In this document: in pieces, positions 1-11,411 of the stretch | How positions within the stretch are numbered: position 1 is the first letter of the stretch | Layout of the letters: the number at the start of each line of letters is the position of its first letter | DNA from: Phytophthora colocasiae | Lineage: Eukaryota > Oomycota > Peronosporomycetes > Peronosporales > Peronosporaceae | Assembly (NCBI GenBank): GCA_018806915.1 | Contig: JAGKQI010000102.1 | Span: 186,001-250,000, forward strand | Direction of reading: 5' to 3' | Length of the DNA: 64,000 nucleotides | Notes under the pieces: generated by a model | Databases searched by the model: none | What the model saw: the letters and a program-made list of their open reading frames with translations, nothing else | What the model was told of the DNA's origin: nothing | Position numbers and translations under genes: made by a program

Positions 1-114
1 CTCCGGGTCAAAAACTGCCGTGAGTTCTCCTGGGTGTTCGCGCACGAATTTACGGTAGAAATCGAGGTACGGGTTGCTCGTGGGTGTCAACTCGAGCGCC
101 TCCGAGTCCGCCAT
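1..114 (-). CDS. partial gene at window edge, N-terminus only
   Basis: An open frame enters from the left edge and reads on the minus strand from an ATG at 114. The 38 visible codons are polar and include LTPTSNPYLDFYRKFVREHP. The frame is open to base 1, so the rest of the gene lies outside the window. Its start lies 135 bp downstream of the antiporter stop on the same strand. I do not recognise a family from this much sequence. Confidence 0.5.
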   Translation of the reverse strand, partial: MADSEALELTPTSNPYLDFYRKFVREHPGELTAVFDPE

Positions 115-248
115 GTTGCGAATGGCTGCAAGACAGACAAACAAAAGCACTTGATTGGACAAAATTAGCTCGAGATTAACTACCAATCCTATGCTTGAAA
201 CATGGCTACACTAAAGGCAACTTGTTAACTGGTAAGATGTCATTGCGT

Positions 249-2548
249 CTAAGCTGACAGCAAAGGCTGGTTCTCGCCTTCGTATCTCGTTGGAGGCGAC
301 ACACTCAGGAAACTGCACGATGACAGTAATCGATAACGCATGTTGACTCGAGTTCCGCAGAAGAAGACGACGAGTAGCAGTACAGCCAGGCAAATTCCGA
401 AAGCAGTGAACGTACTGCAGATCTTGAGACCAATCGGGAGAGAACCACCGGCAACAGACACGGCAGCCACCAACACAGCGTACGGCAGGATACTACGCAC
501 ATGGTTCTCCAGTGGTACGTGCGCTGAGAGAGACGCCAGGATGGACGTATCGGCAATGGGCGAGCAGGTGTTGCCGAACACTGAGCCACCTAGGATACTG
601 CCGAAGCATTGGCGCAGGTTCTCAGCGTCTCCGCCGCTAATAGACCACGATAGAGGCGCGATGATGGGGAACATAATTGCCATGGTACCGAAAGCGCTGC
701 CCACTGCAAACGACACGACGTAGCAGAGCAAACACGCGATCGCCGGCAGGAACTGCTTCGGAATTGAATCTCCGACCACCGAAGCAATGTAAGGAGCTGT
801 GCTCACCTCCCCAATGACTGAACCGAGAGCCCAAGCGAGCGTCAGAATTAATGTCGGGTCCAGGATATCCTTGACACCTTCCATCCAAGCTTTCGTCGCC
901 TCATTCAGTGTAATGATACGCTGAAGCAATAGCAGCGTCACAGCGATGACCCAACCAGCAGCAGATGCACGGATCAGCGATGACACCGAGTCACAGTGAC
1001 TAAGCGCATCCAACACACCAAAGGACCCGTTGGGGTCCTGAGTGTACAATGCGTCAAAGCCGTCGAAAATCATCCCCACAAATGTCAGCACGACGATAGT
1101 CAAGAACGGCACCACAGCATTCTGCCACCTCAGAGGTTTCGTTGTGTCGGGCTCCAACGGGGCGAGCTCAGGCTTCGGGCTGTCCATAGGTCCCGGGAAC
1201 ACTGGAGTCATTGGGCCATCATTAATTGGAGAAGCAGCGGCGTCCTTCTCGAACTGAACCATCGGTCCGAAGTCCTTCTCGCAGATAATCGTGATGAAGA
1301 TAAAAGCGATGAAGAGGATCGGAAAGAAACGGTAGTGCAAACACGACAAGCACGTGACAAACGGGTCCCAGTCCAGCTTGAGATCGCGTAGCTGAGCGGC
1401 AACATAGCCAATCTCTACACCAATCCAAGCACTCACTGGGGCTGTACACAAAACCCCCGGTAAAAGTAAAGTTAACACGGCCTTCAAAACACAAAACGAC
1501 ACGAAATAGGGAAGACTTACACATAGATGGCAAGCAGACACCGACAGTATGGATAATAGCGGCAAACTTCTCTCGACTGACGCCCGTTTGGCTCAACACT
1601 TGGCGCAGCGAGCTTCCAACGATCAGGATACACGAGTAGTCATCAAAGAAGATCACAAGGCATAGCAACCATGTTGACAGCTGCATGCGCAGTGACGACG
1701 TCATGAACTTCTTGGCAACGAGCGCCAGACCGTGGCCACCTCCACCCTTTTGCACCACGCCAATAGTTCCACCCAGCACAATCGTGAACAGCAGTACACC
1801 AGCGTGGTCATCTACCGTGAACGCACTCACCCAGTACTGGTCGAATGTGCGCAAGAATGCAGTGAAAGGGTCCCCGTTCGAGACAATGATGGCACCACAC
1901 CAGATACCAGCTAGTAGCGACACGGTCACTTGGCCCAGCACAGCAGACATCACCAGCGTCACAAACGGCGGTAGCAGAGATATCCATCCAGGAGATACTA
2001 CCACACTGGTCGTATGTGTTGCCTTAAACAACAACACCTCGTCGAACTGCACTGTCGGTGGCAACACTATCGAGGCGTTCGTGTCCGATTCATTCATCTT
2101 TGGCATCTCCGTTTCAAGTTCCTCCGTCGGAGTTACCGACTTCTGCTCTTCCCACACTGTTGTGGTAATGTTGTGTTCTCCGTACGAACCTAGTTGCAAT
2201 TGTTTAATGGGGATGGACAACTGCGAACAGAAGTTGCCATCGGTGTCCAGCGTTTCGACACTACCGTTGATCACTACAGCGCCATCCGAGTCTTCCACAC
2301 GGTACCACAAATGCCTCGGGTATACAGATCCTGCAACAGGCAAACTCATTTAACATTATAATACTACAGACGGTGAAGTACAGACACGCACCATTCTTGA
2401 GCTCCGGTAGTTCTATCGAAGCCTCAAAGTCCACTTGTTGCAGGATCACAGTCGGTGTCTGCAACGTGATGGAGCTCGTATGAACGCGGTGCGCACTGGA
2501 GACACTGGCTGCCAGCACTGCCGCTGCCAAGAGCTGTAGGGGGTTCAT
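249..2548 (-). CDS. NhaC-type Na+/H+ antiporter family membrane protein
   Basis: Three exons join in frame: 2548-2392, 2330-1521 and 1441-249 (introns of 61 and 79 bp, both GT-AG), giving 719 residues. Residues 1-18 look like a signal peptide, followed by a polar extracellular or lumenal stretch to about residue 160, then a long multi-spanning region. Family-typical blocks are visible: VSREKFAAIIHTVGVCLPSM joined by the second splice to SPVSAWIGVEIGY, and FGNTCSPIADTSILAS before a final group of helices. These resemble the Na_H_antiporter (NhaC/MleN) family, which exchanges cations for protons. The soluble N-terminal domain of about 140 residues is not part of the bacterial family and may be lineage-specific. 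Substrate and membrane are not determinable from sequence. Confidence 0.85.
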
Positions 2549-2775
2549 GAACGATGCCTATCACACGCTCCCGACGCAAATGAGACCGGATGTCGGACCG
2601 CGGGCAGGTGCTGGCCACTACTATGCTGGACTAAAAATCTGATGAAGCTCTTATCAGATTTAGATGAGACCAATTTTTTAGTTGAAGCAAAACCTAATTA
2701 GAACCAATTTTTAGTCGAACCAAAACTCGACTAAATACGACAACTTCAACGAGATCTTTTACTTTGCGATAATTG

Positions 2776-4551
2776 CTACGCTGCGAGCGCGCGAGTGGCA
2801 CTTGGAGTCGCTCGACGGAGCATTGGCATGAGGTTGGTCCATCGGAACATTTGCGATAGAATGCACGTGGAGAACCACACAGTCACCAGTAAGCAAATGG
2901 ACGCTTCCGAGCTGAAGAAGCTGAAAAGCTGAGCTTTCTCGTACAGTGGAGCTGTTAGCTGCCCGAATACAGATGTAATGAAACTGACAAACACAAAACC
3001 ACAGTTAACATTGAATACTCAAACAAGACCAAGTCTGGACGACCAACGTACAGGTTGTGAGTGGCGTGGTAGACAACACTTGACCAAATGACGTAGCTGG
3101 AGTTGCCCTGAATCCAGCACATGATGATGCGGGAGCCTACTAGGAGTAGTGTGAATACTGCCAGCACGTAGAGCAGGTGGAAATCGCGGGTTTCGGCCAC
3201 TGAGTAGCCAGAGCCTTTAGGAACCACCTCTAAAGCATCAGCGATAATCATGGGCCAGTGCCAAAGCGCCCATATGCAACCAGTGATAGCCGACGCTAAA
3301 ATGGTCGAGTGACTGAATACAATCTCCAGCGCTATGGCAATAATGATGAATTTGTAAGAAGATAGATATCTAACTACTGTAGCGTGAGAAATGCAATCGA
3401 AGTTTGCACTTACCAGGGAAAAGAGATCCACTCCACCCAATTTCTTGGATCATAGCAAAGAAGAACCAGCTTGTACCTACACGTGAAACCATGATATCAG
3501 TAACTAGCACACACTGGTGCTTATGGTAAGAAAGAAATGACGTCACCTAACGGGCGAAGACCCATCGAGAGCCCCACGTCATATCGCTGCGGTGGTACCG
3601 GATCCCAAAAGATCCCGAGAAAGCTGATGTAAAACACATAGAACACCAGACCTGAGTCAAGTGCCTCGACGTCGTTGAAGCTGAATACCATCTCCAACTT
3701 CCGCACGAAGGTGCGATTGAACTGTGCACCAACGACTGTCAGAAATAGTGCTAATCAAAGTTCCATCACTAAAGCGCACGCACTGGGTTGACCATTCTTG
3801 TCGCGGCTGTAAAAGAAAAAGCTGCTAGTTCACATAGCACAGGGACAGCATAGCTGAGCAGCGCGAGCCTAAACGTAGATCTTGAGGAATGAGAGCTTCT
3901 GAACAAATGGTAAAGCGGCGGGATGTTCCAATGTGGCGGTGTGTTGCATGCCTGCAGCCTCAGTTTCGCAACTACAACAATAACAGCAGAGAAATACAAG
4001 TTCGTCAGCAAAATACAACACATCGCCGTCAAATTCATCAGCGTACTGTTCCGAAGTGCGAGCGAGGCAATTGCAGGACTGACAAGCCACAAGCCACGGA
4101 AGGCGAAGACAATCGGCGTATTGGATGAGATGCCCCACTGCTTGCAGAAAACCAGGCCCGTGAGCGACAGCACCACCATCGAGTAAAGAGATACCAAGTA
4201 AGCGATAACAGCATCACGATAGGCCCACATCACGTCGGCTGAAAACATGCCGTGGAAAAAGTAGTTGGAAGAGCCACGATCGTTGCGGTGGTGGTATTGG
4301 TGTGCTGGCTGAACCAGCGGATAGTACTCGTCCCATATATTCTTGCCGTCACGTCCGGCCTTCTTGTTCGCCGACGTCACAGGACCAGCAGGTATTGGAC
4401 CCACCAACGCGCTGGCGGAGGGACGCGTCTCCGGCGGAGATCCTGGCTCAAGGTCCACGATGGTGCCGTAGTTGCTAGTGGAGCTAGAGCTAGGCACGTT
4501 GCTCATGGTGTTACTCGTGGTGGCGCTGCTGCCGCGACTACGCTTGCCCAT
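2776..4551 (-). CDS. CPBP (CAAX protease/bacteriocin-processing) family membrane protein
   Basis: Five exons: 4551-3780, 3735-3547, 3476-3414, 3331-3052 and 2983-2776 (503 residues; all joins keep frame). The second to fourth introns are 70, 82 and 68 bp. The first, at 44 bp, is unusually short and its donor is uncertain. Residues 1-110 are Ser/Pro-rich and disordered, followed by several transmembrane helices. CPBP motifs occur in order: QEIGWSGSLFP (motif 1), CIWALWHWP (motif 2) and HATHNLF (motif 3, formed by the last splice). In active family members motif 1 is EExxxR; here the first Glu is Gln and the Arg is Ser, so proteolytic activity is doubtful. The family includes Rce1 prenyl-protein peptidases of the endoplasmic reticulum. 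Chain order and spacing match the family, so it is not a random resemblance. Confidence 0.8.
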
Positions 4552-5925
4552 CGCCGTGAGCGCTTTACCTGTTCCTGATTAGTCTGCTGTGGGGCGAGCA
4601 GTGGTAGACGAACTGCCACTTGCGATGGAGAGAGATCGACAGAGGAGCGATTGATGGAGTGGGGCGAGTCCCTGCTGAGCGGACAATGAGTGGGCAGCCA
4701 CAGCTTCGATGGAAAAGCCCCTGCTTGTTATCGGGCACTTCTGCTTCAGCTTCCCGAGCTAAAAGCGCGAGCCAAGCAGCATTTTTGGGAATACCCATTT
4801 ATGTTTTGTAACTGAGCGACATAAATGTTATGCGAATTGATAGTTAACTTAGTTTTACTTTTACTGAATGTATTGTTATCCTCAGTTTGGTTCCGTATAA
4901 CAAATGCTATATCAAAGGTTATTGATTTTATGACTACTGAGCTCCGCACTCGTAAAAAATAGAAGCGGGTGCCGTTGGAGCAGAGTACAGACTTGATGAC
5001 CGCATAGCAGCTCGCAGAGTTGCCATGGTGTATACACCCGCAAGTTGTGAATCACACACTCAACACGGTATCTGCATGGCACATGGTCTTGAATGACACG
5101 CATATTGTCCGTTTGGCCCGAGCTTTAATATATACTGTGAATTGCAACCTGTTAAATCCGGACAAGCAATGCTGACACGATACTCCTGCGGCGAAGATCG
5201 CTGCTAGTCATAGGGATGTCGTTAAGTGACAACAATGAACCGCACTTACAAAGAAGATCGATACTGGGCAACTTCACCACCGCCACGGCAACATACAGTA
5301 CACACCCGCAACTTTCACGGTAAGAACTTTGGCGTACATTGGACAGAAAGCAATCTCAGACTCTATGACTTCCCTGAGAAAACAATACATGGTACATAAG
5401 AACTCATGGAAGGTCCTATCAACAATGCACATGTAGTCTACATGTACACTCTCGAAATTTCGGCTGGGCTCCACGCAATAGCCTCCAGGCTCCACCAAGA
5501 CTGAGTTCCAGGCGACAAGGGGGGGGGGGGTAGTTGAGCTGACAAAATGTAAGCTTCCGATATATCGAAAGCATACTTCGTTTTGAGATGATTCAAATTG
5601 GAGGACGAGCATGAGCTGCCAGAAATGTGTGAGGCCGTTTCACTCGATGAGTTATTTTATTGAGTCATCATCCATCTGCTGCCATGTACATGTGGTATGT
5701 ACAATGCAATTGTAGTACTTAGTTTTGAAAGAGAGCACATTAAAAACACCAATAAGATGTGAATTTCACAAATATAGATGAATACCACAATCAAGACATA
5801 AAATAGCACAACAGCGATGTGAAGCACACACGACAAGACAGAAGAAGTACATTAAATTAGGTGAAGACCACAACCATCGAACTATAAAAACACACAACCA
5901 ATCACAACCATCCTCACAAGGAATA
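4552..5925. other. gene-poor stretch, no supported gene
   Basis: Only short open frames occur and none shows a recognisable motif or splice pattern. The sequence becomes AT-rich after about 4800 and carries a G10 run near 5521. It probably holds the promoter of the CPBP gene close to 4552 and relics of repeats before the MULE fragment. Confidence 0.5.
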
Positions 5926-7468
5926 TTGACGAATCACAGTCGCTATCAAGAGCCTGTCGCATCTACGGATGCTAATAAGCTACCAACCATCTCATTCTGC
6001 AAACCCCTCCCTCCAACGCAAGACCACCCAGTAGCTTCCTCACGCACAAACTTCACGATGTCTCAACCTATCGCCTGGCGTAGCATGTGTAACGAAATGA
6101 AAGAAAGTGACGCAGTTGTCCTCATTCAGTGCATGAAGTCGTTCAAAAGCCAAGCTAGACCTTGCACGCTTTGTGCATCGCCGACTCCGCATCTAATGCG
6201 GTATAAGCTGCTCAATTGCCGCTGCAAGCAATGCAAAGATGCATCCCCCTACGCGAACTGCCCATGGAGGGGAAAGATGCATGCGTGCGAGATCCGAAGT
6301 GTCGTATCGATATTCGAGAGTGGTGAGCATTTGACACGTGCACTGCCACCCCAAGCCAACAACCTTACCGGCCCCAGAAAGTCTTTGCGAAAGAGATGGC
6401 TCGTGCGGGCATGCAGCCAGGTCGGATTCGTTCAGCAATGTCACAACACTTTGAACTACGCCCTGATGAACTCCCATCTCTGCCAAAAGTGCAAAACGTG
6501 TGCTACGTCCGACGCACAAAACTTGGTGGCAGCGATAAGACCGCGCATATCACTGATGTCGTTCGCTCACGAGCATATTCATTGGAGGCAAACAAGAGCA
6601 CATAGCGTTTACCTTCGGCTGGGATCTAGACAACGACGGAAACTTGGTGGTTGCTAATGGATCTGATGCTAAATCGTGGATTCGGTATTTGGTGGTGACA
6701 ACAACTATACGCATTTGATGTGCTTCTACCACTTGATCACGAAGATGGTTGAGAAAACAAGAGGGATGCCGAAGACATTAAGTGGTGAAGTACTCCGAGA
6801 CGTTTACTAGATGCATCTCGCTAGAAGCACGGGCGATTTCTATGGCAGGCTAACCCGCTACTACGGACATTCCACACGTATTTCGCGCGTGTATGGTTTA
6901 ATGAGCGCTTCTACCGGTGGCAATGCTTCCACACTGCTCCTGGATTTGCTACCACAAACAACCCCGTTGAGCAGTTTAACAAGGTGTTGAAGCGAGACTA
7001 CACCGCCCATCGCCTACTAAAGGTTGGAGTGCTTCTCCAACAACTTGCTGCATACCGCCGTCAATTATCTATTGAGATTCGCCCCTTCCGTAGCTCAGCA
7101 GTCCCTTTAAACAACTCCTGTAACGAGTGAGAGCTCTTTGCAGGCACCATCTGCTTTAGGAAAGTATCATCCCCCGCATCAGCATCGACTTCCTTCATCT
7201 AGACGCGGACACCGACATCGTCCACGTGCGGCCGACAAGATCGTACAACGCCGTTACGAACACACTCCAAGAAGCAGTACAAGTATCAGCTCAGCTTGGA
7301 ATTCGTACTGCCCGGATACAAAGCGAAGACCAACCGGAAGCGGGATGGCCAGATATGACTAACCAGACATCCCCGTGCGCGTTTCACTTCAAGTATGGGG
7401 CTTGTGCTGTCCTCTGTAGAGTGGAGTCTCACTGGAGGTCTGGGAGAACTTTTGCAAACAATGTGTAA
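5926..7468 (+). pseudogene. decayed Mutator-like (MULE) transposase
   Basis: Pieces of one transposase lie in order but in different frames. 5926-6657 holds a Cys-rich N-terminal block (LNCRCKQCKDA, CPWRGKMHAC). About 6610-6715 holds FTFGWDLDNDGNLVVANGSD in a shifted frame. 6943-6990 encodes FATTNNPVEQFNKVLK, and 7372-7411 encodes CAFHFKYGACAVLC, which resembles the SWIM-type finger near the C-terminus of MULE proteins. Internal stops and frameshifts mean it cannot encode a working enzyme. I found no convincing terminal repeats or target duplication, so the true element ends are unknown. Confidence 0.7.
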
Positions 7469-8268
7469 ATCTACGCGAGTTTGATTTACGCTTTCTTCGA
7501 GCCTTTTGGATCTACACAAAAGGTCCCGATTAACCGATCTCTCTTTTGACTTTACGAGCGCATTGCTCAGCAGAAAACGAGCTTCTGTAAGCGCTAGCTC
7601 GTACTAGAGACTACCATTGGTTTAATGACAAGAGCTGACAGTTGATTCGAGCGTGGACCCTCCAAGCTGCAGCTGTCCCATGTGCATGTGCTTTTCACGC
7701 CTCTGTGGTGGTTTTCACGGATTTTTGTGTGTTTTTAATATTTTCTCGTTTTGAAAAGCTGTGAAGCTGTTATGGGCACAGACAGCACAGTATTCCGCAC
7801 CGACCGTGGAATGCGAACAATCATTCGAGCAATCATCTCATGCTGTCGCAACAGTACAATGTATCCATCCAGTCGTGTTGCGGCAAGGTGTCGCGTGGAA
7901 TCAGTGCCGCTTGCTGTTGGCGCCTCTACGTCCGGTGTCCGTAGTCACCTCGGCGCTCAAAACATGGGCGAGTTTTCGACAATTCCGTTTATCACGGCCA
8001 TCTGCACAGCTCATTCGCGCCTGCCATCATTCCGGTACAGATTCGCGCCACCATCTTGACTCAAGCTCTTCCTGAAGCAAGCTGTTTGGGACAAATTCGC
8101 CTGGCAATGCCAGATGCGAATGGTGCTGTACCGCTGGGAATTTTGGATCACGAATCTGAGCTTTGATTAGGTTAACACAAATTTGGCCTCGTGTAATTGG
8201 TCCAACACGCCGTCGAGACACGTCGATTGGCCAGAAGCGCAGAGTGGTAGAGCCTTGCAGTGTGCGCC
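7469..8268. other. gene-poor stretch between two transposon relics
   Basis: Short overlapping open frames are present on both strands (for example 7751-8075 plus, 8027-8341 minus), but none has a known motif. I treat it as decayed repeat sequence. Confidence 0.4.
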
Positions 8269-8499
8269 TTAGGAGTCTACCTGTCTTACAACTATAGCTA
8301 CAGCTACGGCTAGCAGATACTCTTGGGCCTTTAACATCCACCAGAAGGTGGACAGGTCTCCGCGACGAAGGCTTCGCCGGTAAATGAGTTCGTTGGCGGC
8401 GTTCACGTCTCGACTGCGAGTCTTCCTCTTCTTGGACAGGACTTGGGTCTTTATCCGGGGTAGACTCGGGTGGTAGCCTCTGATGCTACCTCCATCCAC
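8269..8499 (-). pseudogene. C-terminal remnant of a TnpB/Fanzor-like (OrfB zinc-ribbon) protein
   Basis: The frame contains TRSRDVNAANELI, which matches the RDxNAAxNI block that follows the zinc ribbon in TnpB/IS605 OrfB and Fanzor proteins, then RRSLRRGDLS and MLKAQEYL. The nucleotide stretch around 8313-8337 (tactcttgggcctttaacat) recurs at 29907-29930 beside a clear zinc-ribbon remnant on the same strand, together with gacgaaggc-like and gagtctacct-like flanks, so the two loci are copies of one element family. The catalytic core and zinc-ribbon cysteines are missing here. Non-functional. Confidence 0.5.
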
Positions 8500-8830
8500 T
8501 ACACGTCTGCTGTCGTTGAATTGGCAGTAGAAGCACGATGTTGTAGTGGGCCGACAGCATGCTGACCAGATGGAACATGCCGAAAGGACATCGTGTCGCC
8601 TCTGGAGACGTGGGTCCGAAAACGCCGCCGATGACCGCAGCGTAGCCGCCGACAGGGCCGGGGAAGCTTGGTCGTCGAACTTGATGTGGGGTGGTGCTTC
8701 TTGGGGAGCTTGGCAAATCCAGAAGTGAGCAGAGCTTCGCTCAACCGTCGCTCAGAGTCGTGAGGAAGCGCAACCCACCTTCCTTTGGCAGCAGGCATAG
8801 ATACTAGGTTCATGATGAACTTCAACATGT

Positions 8831-9264
8831 TCACAACAATTCAGCATGTTCACCAATAAGCCTAAAGTTCACATGCACAACAATAAGCCCAAAGCCTATA
8901 CAGGATGTATTCGAGTCGGCACCTCTGGAGAAATGGCAGACATTAATTCATACCCACAACACCACCACTAAGATACTTAAAATATCTGTGCTCACTTGCT
9001 AAGCAATAGCCCGACAATGTCCCCGTGGCCTGCAGAGGCAGCACTCATCAGTGGCGTCCACCCGGCATCGTCTTGCACATTCACACCGGCCTTCGCGTGC
9101 TCTAGCAGGAATTCTGCCACCTCCAGTCGACCCAGAGCACAGGCCCAATGCAGCGGCGTGCGCTCATCCTCGTCCTTGACGTCTAAATTGACGCCGGAGC
9201 CTAACATCCCCCGCAGCTTAGCCACGTCGCCAGTCTTCACAGCCGTCTGCGTCTCGGTCTCCAT
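8831..9264 (-). CDS. small ankyrin-repeat protein
   Basis: Exon 1 (9264-8996) encodes two and a half ankyrin repeats: DERTPLHWACALGRLEVAEF and AGWTPLMSAASAGHGDIVGL are clear units with the TPLH/TPLM turn. A donor GTGAGC at 8995 and acceptor at 8925 (71-bp intron) join LLLS to KGADSNTS, the expected start of a further repeat, in frame; exon 2 (8924-8831) then loses the repeat pattern and stops, giving 120 residues. Without the splice the protein ends after LLLSK at 8992. The C-terminus is therefore either truncated or mis-modelled. It is divergent with the epimerase gene, 260 bp apart. Ankyrin proteins bind other proteins; partner unknown. Confidence 0.65.
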
Positions 9265-9524
9265 TATTTACTTGCTATACTCGATTTTGACAATAACAGA
9301 CGCAATGTACAATAAAAGTTCATTACTATTGGTGAGTTCTACTTAAAACTGGATTGATCGATTGGTTAATCGCCCACGCTCAATGGCCCATGCAATCGTT
9401 TATATAAACATTGCAGAGGAAGGCAGCGGATAGACGTACGTGGCGAGACTGACAACTCCAGTCAGTCCCTAATTTTCCTGACTCTGCCCAAGCAGTCCGC
9501 AGTCGCTCACTCTAACACAAAGCA

Positions 9525-10574
9525 ATGGCTCCCAACCCGTTCGAAGTGACCGACGCGATCTCCGCCGTCAATGTCTGCACAACCGCTGCTGCTCGCCGAC
9601 GCGTCTTCGTGACGGGAGCTGCTGGGTTCATTGGTTTCCACACCGCCAAGGCACTCCTCGACCGCGGAGATGACGTCGTCATCGTGGACGAGATGAACGA
9701 CTACTACGACGTGAAGCTCAAGCAGAGCAACCTCGACTGGCTCACGACCACGTACGGCGACCGAGTGAGGGTCTACATCGGTGACCTGTGTGACCAGCAG
9801 CTGGTGCGTCGTGTGCTGAAGGAGACGAAGCCGGACTCGATGGTGCACTTGGCGGCCCGTGCCGGTGTGCGTCCCAGCATCGACAACCCGCTCATGTACA
9901 TCCAAGCGAATGTGGTGGCCACGATGGTGCTGCTGGACGCGTGCCGTGAGTTCGGCATCAAGAAGTTCGTGTACGCGAGCAGCAGCTCGGTGTACGGCGG
10001 CAGCATGAAGGAGAGTTTCAGCGAGGAAGACATCGTGGACTTCCCGGTGAGTCCGTACGCCGCCACGAAGAAAAGCTGCGAGTTGCTGGCGCACACGTAC
10101 CACCACCTGCACGGCTTGGACACGATCGGTTTGCGCTTCTTCACGGTGTACGGACCTCGTGGGCGTCCGGACATGGCGCCGTTCAAGTTCATGGACCGTA
10201 TCGCTCGTGATGTGGCAATTGACCAGTACGGTGACGGCTCATCGTCGCGCGACTACACGTTCATCGACGATATCGTGCAGGGTGTTGTGCTGAGTCTGGA
10301 TCGCGGTCAGGGCTGCGAAGTGTTCAATCTTGGACGCGGCACCCCTGTGCTTCTGACGGACTTCATTGCGATCATCGAGGGTTTGGTGGGCAAGAAGGCG
10401 AAGATCAACCTCCTGCCTGACCAGCCTGGTGATGTTCCTCGTACGAGTGCCGACATCTCGAAGGCGGAGAAGTTGCTTGGGTACAAGCCCACAACTCCGC
10501 TGGAGCAGGGTCTGGCGAAGACATGGGAATGGTATTCCGAGTTCTATGATGTGGAGCCAGCGACGTCTCCCTAA
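9525..10574 (+). CDS. UDP-glucuronate 4-epimerase, copy 1
   Basis: A single-exon gene of 349 residues in the extended short-chain dehydrogenase/reductase family. The NAD-binding GAAGFIGFH motif lies near residues 31-39 and the catalytic YAATK (YxxxK) near residue 178, with a preceding SSSSVYG block. Length and the motifs FTVYGPRGRPDMA and DDIVQGV fit UDP-glucuronate 4-epimerases, which interconvert UDP-glucuronate and UDP-galacturonate for cell-surface polysaccharide synthesis; other UDP-sugar epimerases of the family are possible. No signal peptide or membrane anchor is seen, so a cytosolic enzyme is likely. Bases 9575-10543 are almost identical to 13312-14280. The third codon position is strongly GC-biased, which leaves a long antisense frame open. 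Confidence 0.9.
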   Translation: MAPNPFEVTDAISAVNVCTTAAARRRVFVTGAAGFIGFHTAKALLDRGDDVVIVDEMNDYYDVKLKQSNLDWLTTTYGDRVRVYIGDLCDQQLVRRVLKETKPDSMVHLAARAGVRPSIDNPLMYIQANVVATMVLLDACREFGIKKFVYASSSSVYGGSMKESFSEEDIVDFPVSPYAATKKSCELLAHTYHHLHGLDTIGLRFFTVYGPRGRPDMAPFKFMDRIARDVAIDQYGDGSSSRDYTFIDDIVQGVVLSLDRGQGCEVFNLGRGTPVLLTDFIAIIEGLVGKKAKINLLPDQPGDVPRTSADISKAEKLLGYKPTTPLEQGLAKTWEWYSEFYDVEPATSP

Positions 10575-10830
10575 GTTTTAATGTTGTGTATGAAATTTTG
10601 ATATCCAGAGTATATTGTGCAATCCAACATACATGTACTAGTTTAAGTTTAGTTGTAAAGGTTAGAGTACTTACTACTACTTAGAGTTTACTTGGCCATC
10701 AGTGATCGCTCATGTACACACAATGCACTATTATCATGTACTAGTACTGTACTGTGTGGTAGCTTACATGTTCCGGACAAACGCATTTCATTGCAACTCT
10801 TCACTGAAATTTTAGTGTCACAGCATACAC

Positions 10831-10856
10831 TACAGGTTTCCCCGCCTAATTTGCAA
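10831..10856 (+). repeat. 26-bp inverted repeat, left arm
   Basis: The 26 bases are the exact reverse complement of 11295-11320. The arms are 438 bp apart. The flanks outside the arms do not pair. No coding sequence lies between them. Confidence 0.85.
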
Positions 10857-11294
10857 GGGTCGGACCAAGAAAATTTGCCAGGATGCAAAATCTGCACAGG
10901 TAACACATAAACGCAGCAACTACTGAATTAGTGTAAACTTTATTAGTTTGAGGTCGCGTGGCTTCTCTCGTGCTATCTCGTATGCTGGAATAAACTTGTC
11001 CTCTTCAAGTCTGTGCAGTTGTTCATCTCTATCAAGGCGCACGTACACTTTCTTCTTGCTGGATGGCATGTTGATAATTGATGAATGAGGCTTATCAGCG
11101 CTAGCACAGCATATTGCAACAAATAATGTTCATTCTCAGCCTTTCGTTTACCACCGTAATGGAGCAACTTGTACTTGTCAAATGCATTCCCGCGTTCCCT
11201 CTAGATTACATCTATCTCAGTACATTGGAGAATCTGTCTCAGCAAATCGCATCCGCATCTGCACGTCGTCATCAAGGTATATTGCTTGACACAG

Positions 11295-11320
11295 TTGCAA
11301 ATTAGGCGGGGAAACCTGTA
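11295..11320 (-). repeat. 26-bp inverted repeat, right arm
   Basis: Exact reverse complement of 10831-10856; see the left arm. Confidence 0.85.
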
Positions 11321-11396
11321 CATGTTAGACACAGCCTGTGTAGACCGCAATCTCGCCACAGGACAAATCCGAATGTGCTTCTTTTTACGATGTACA

Positions 11397-11411
11397 TGTA
11401 TCCTTCGTAAG
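11397..11411 (+). repeat. 15-bp target-site duplication, left copy
   Basis: tgtatccttcgtaag is repeated exactly at 11853-11867 and flanks the SINE. Confidence 0.8.

Noticed and set aside
5519..5532. Poly-G run near 5521
   Set aside because: Simple homopolymer, no flanking structure.
7138..7362. 74-codon Arg/His/Pro-rich frame
   Set aside because: Lies inside the decayed MULE; an overlapping frame shows the SWIM-type finger.
9507..10112. 201-codon antisense frame in epimerase copy 1 (and the same in copy 2 at 13226-13849)
   Set aside because: Open only because of the GC bias at third codon positions of the sense gene; its Val/His/Arg-rich product is an artefact.
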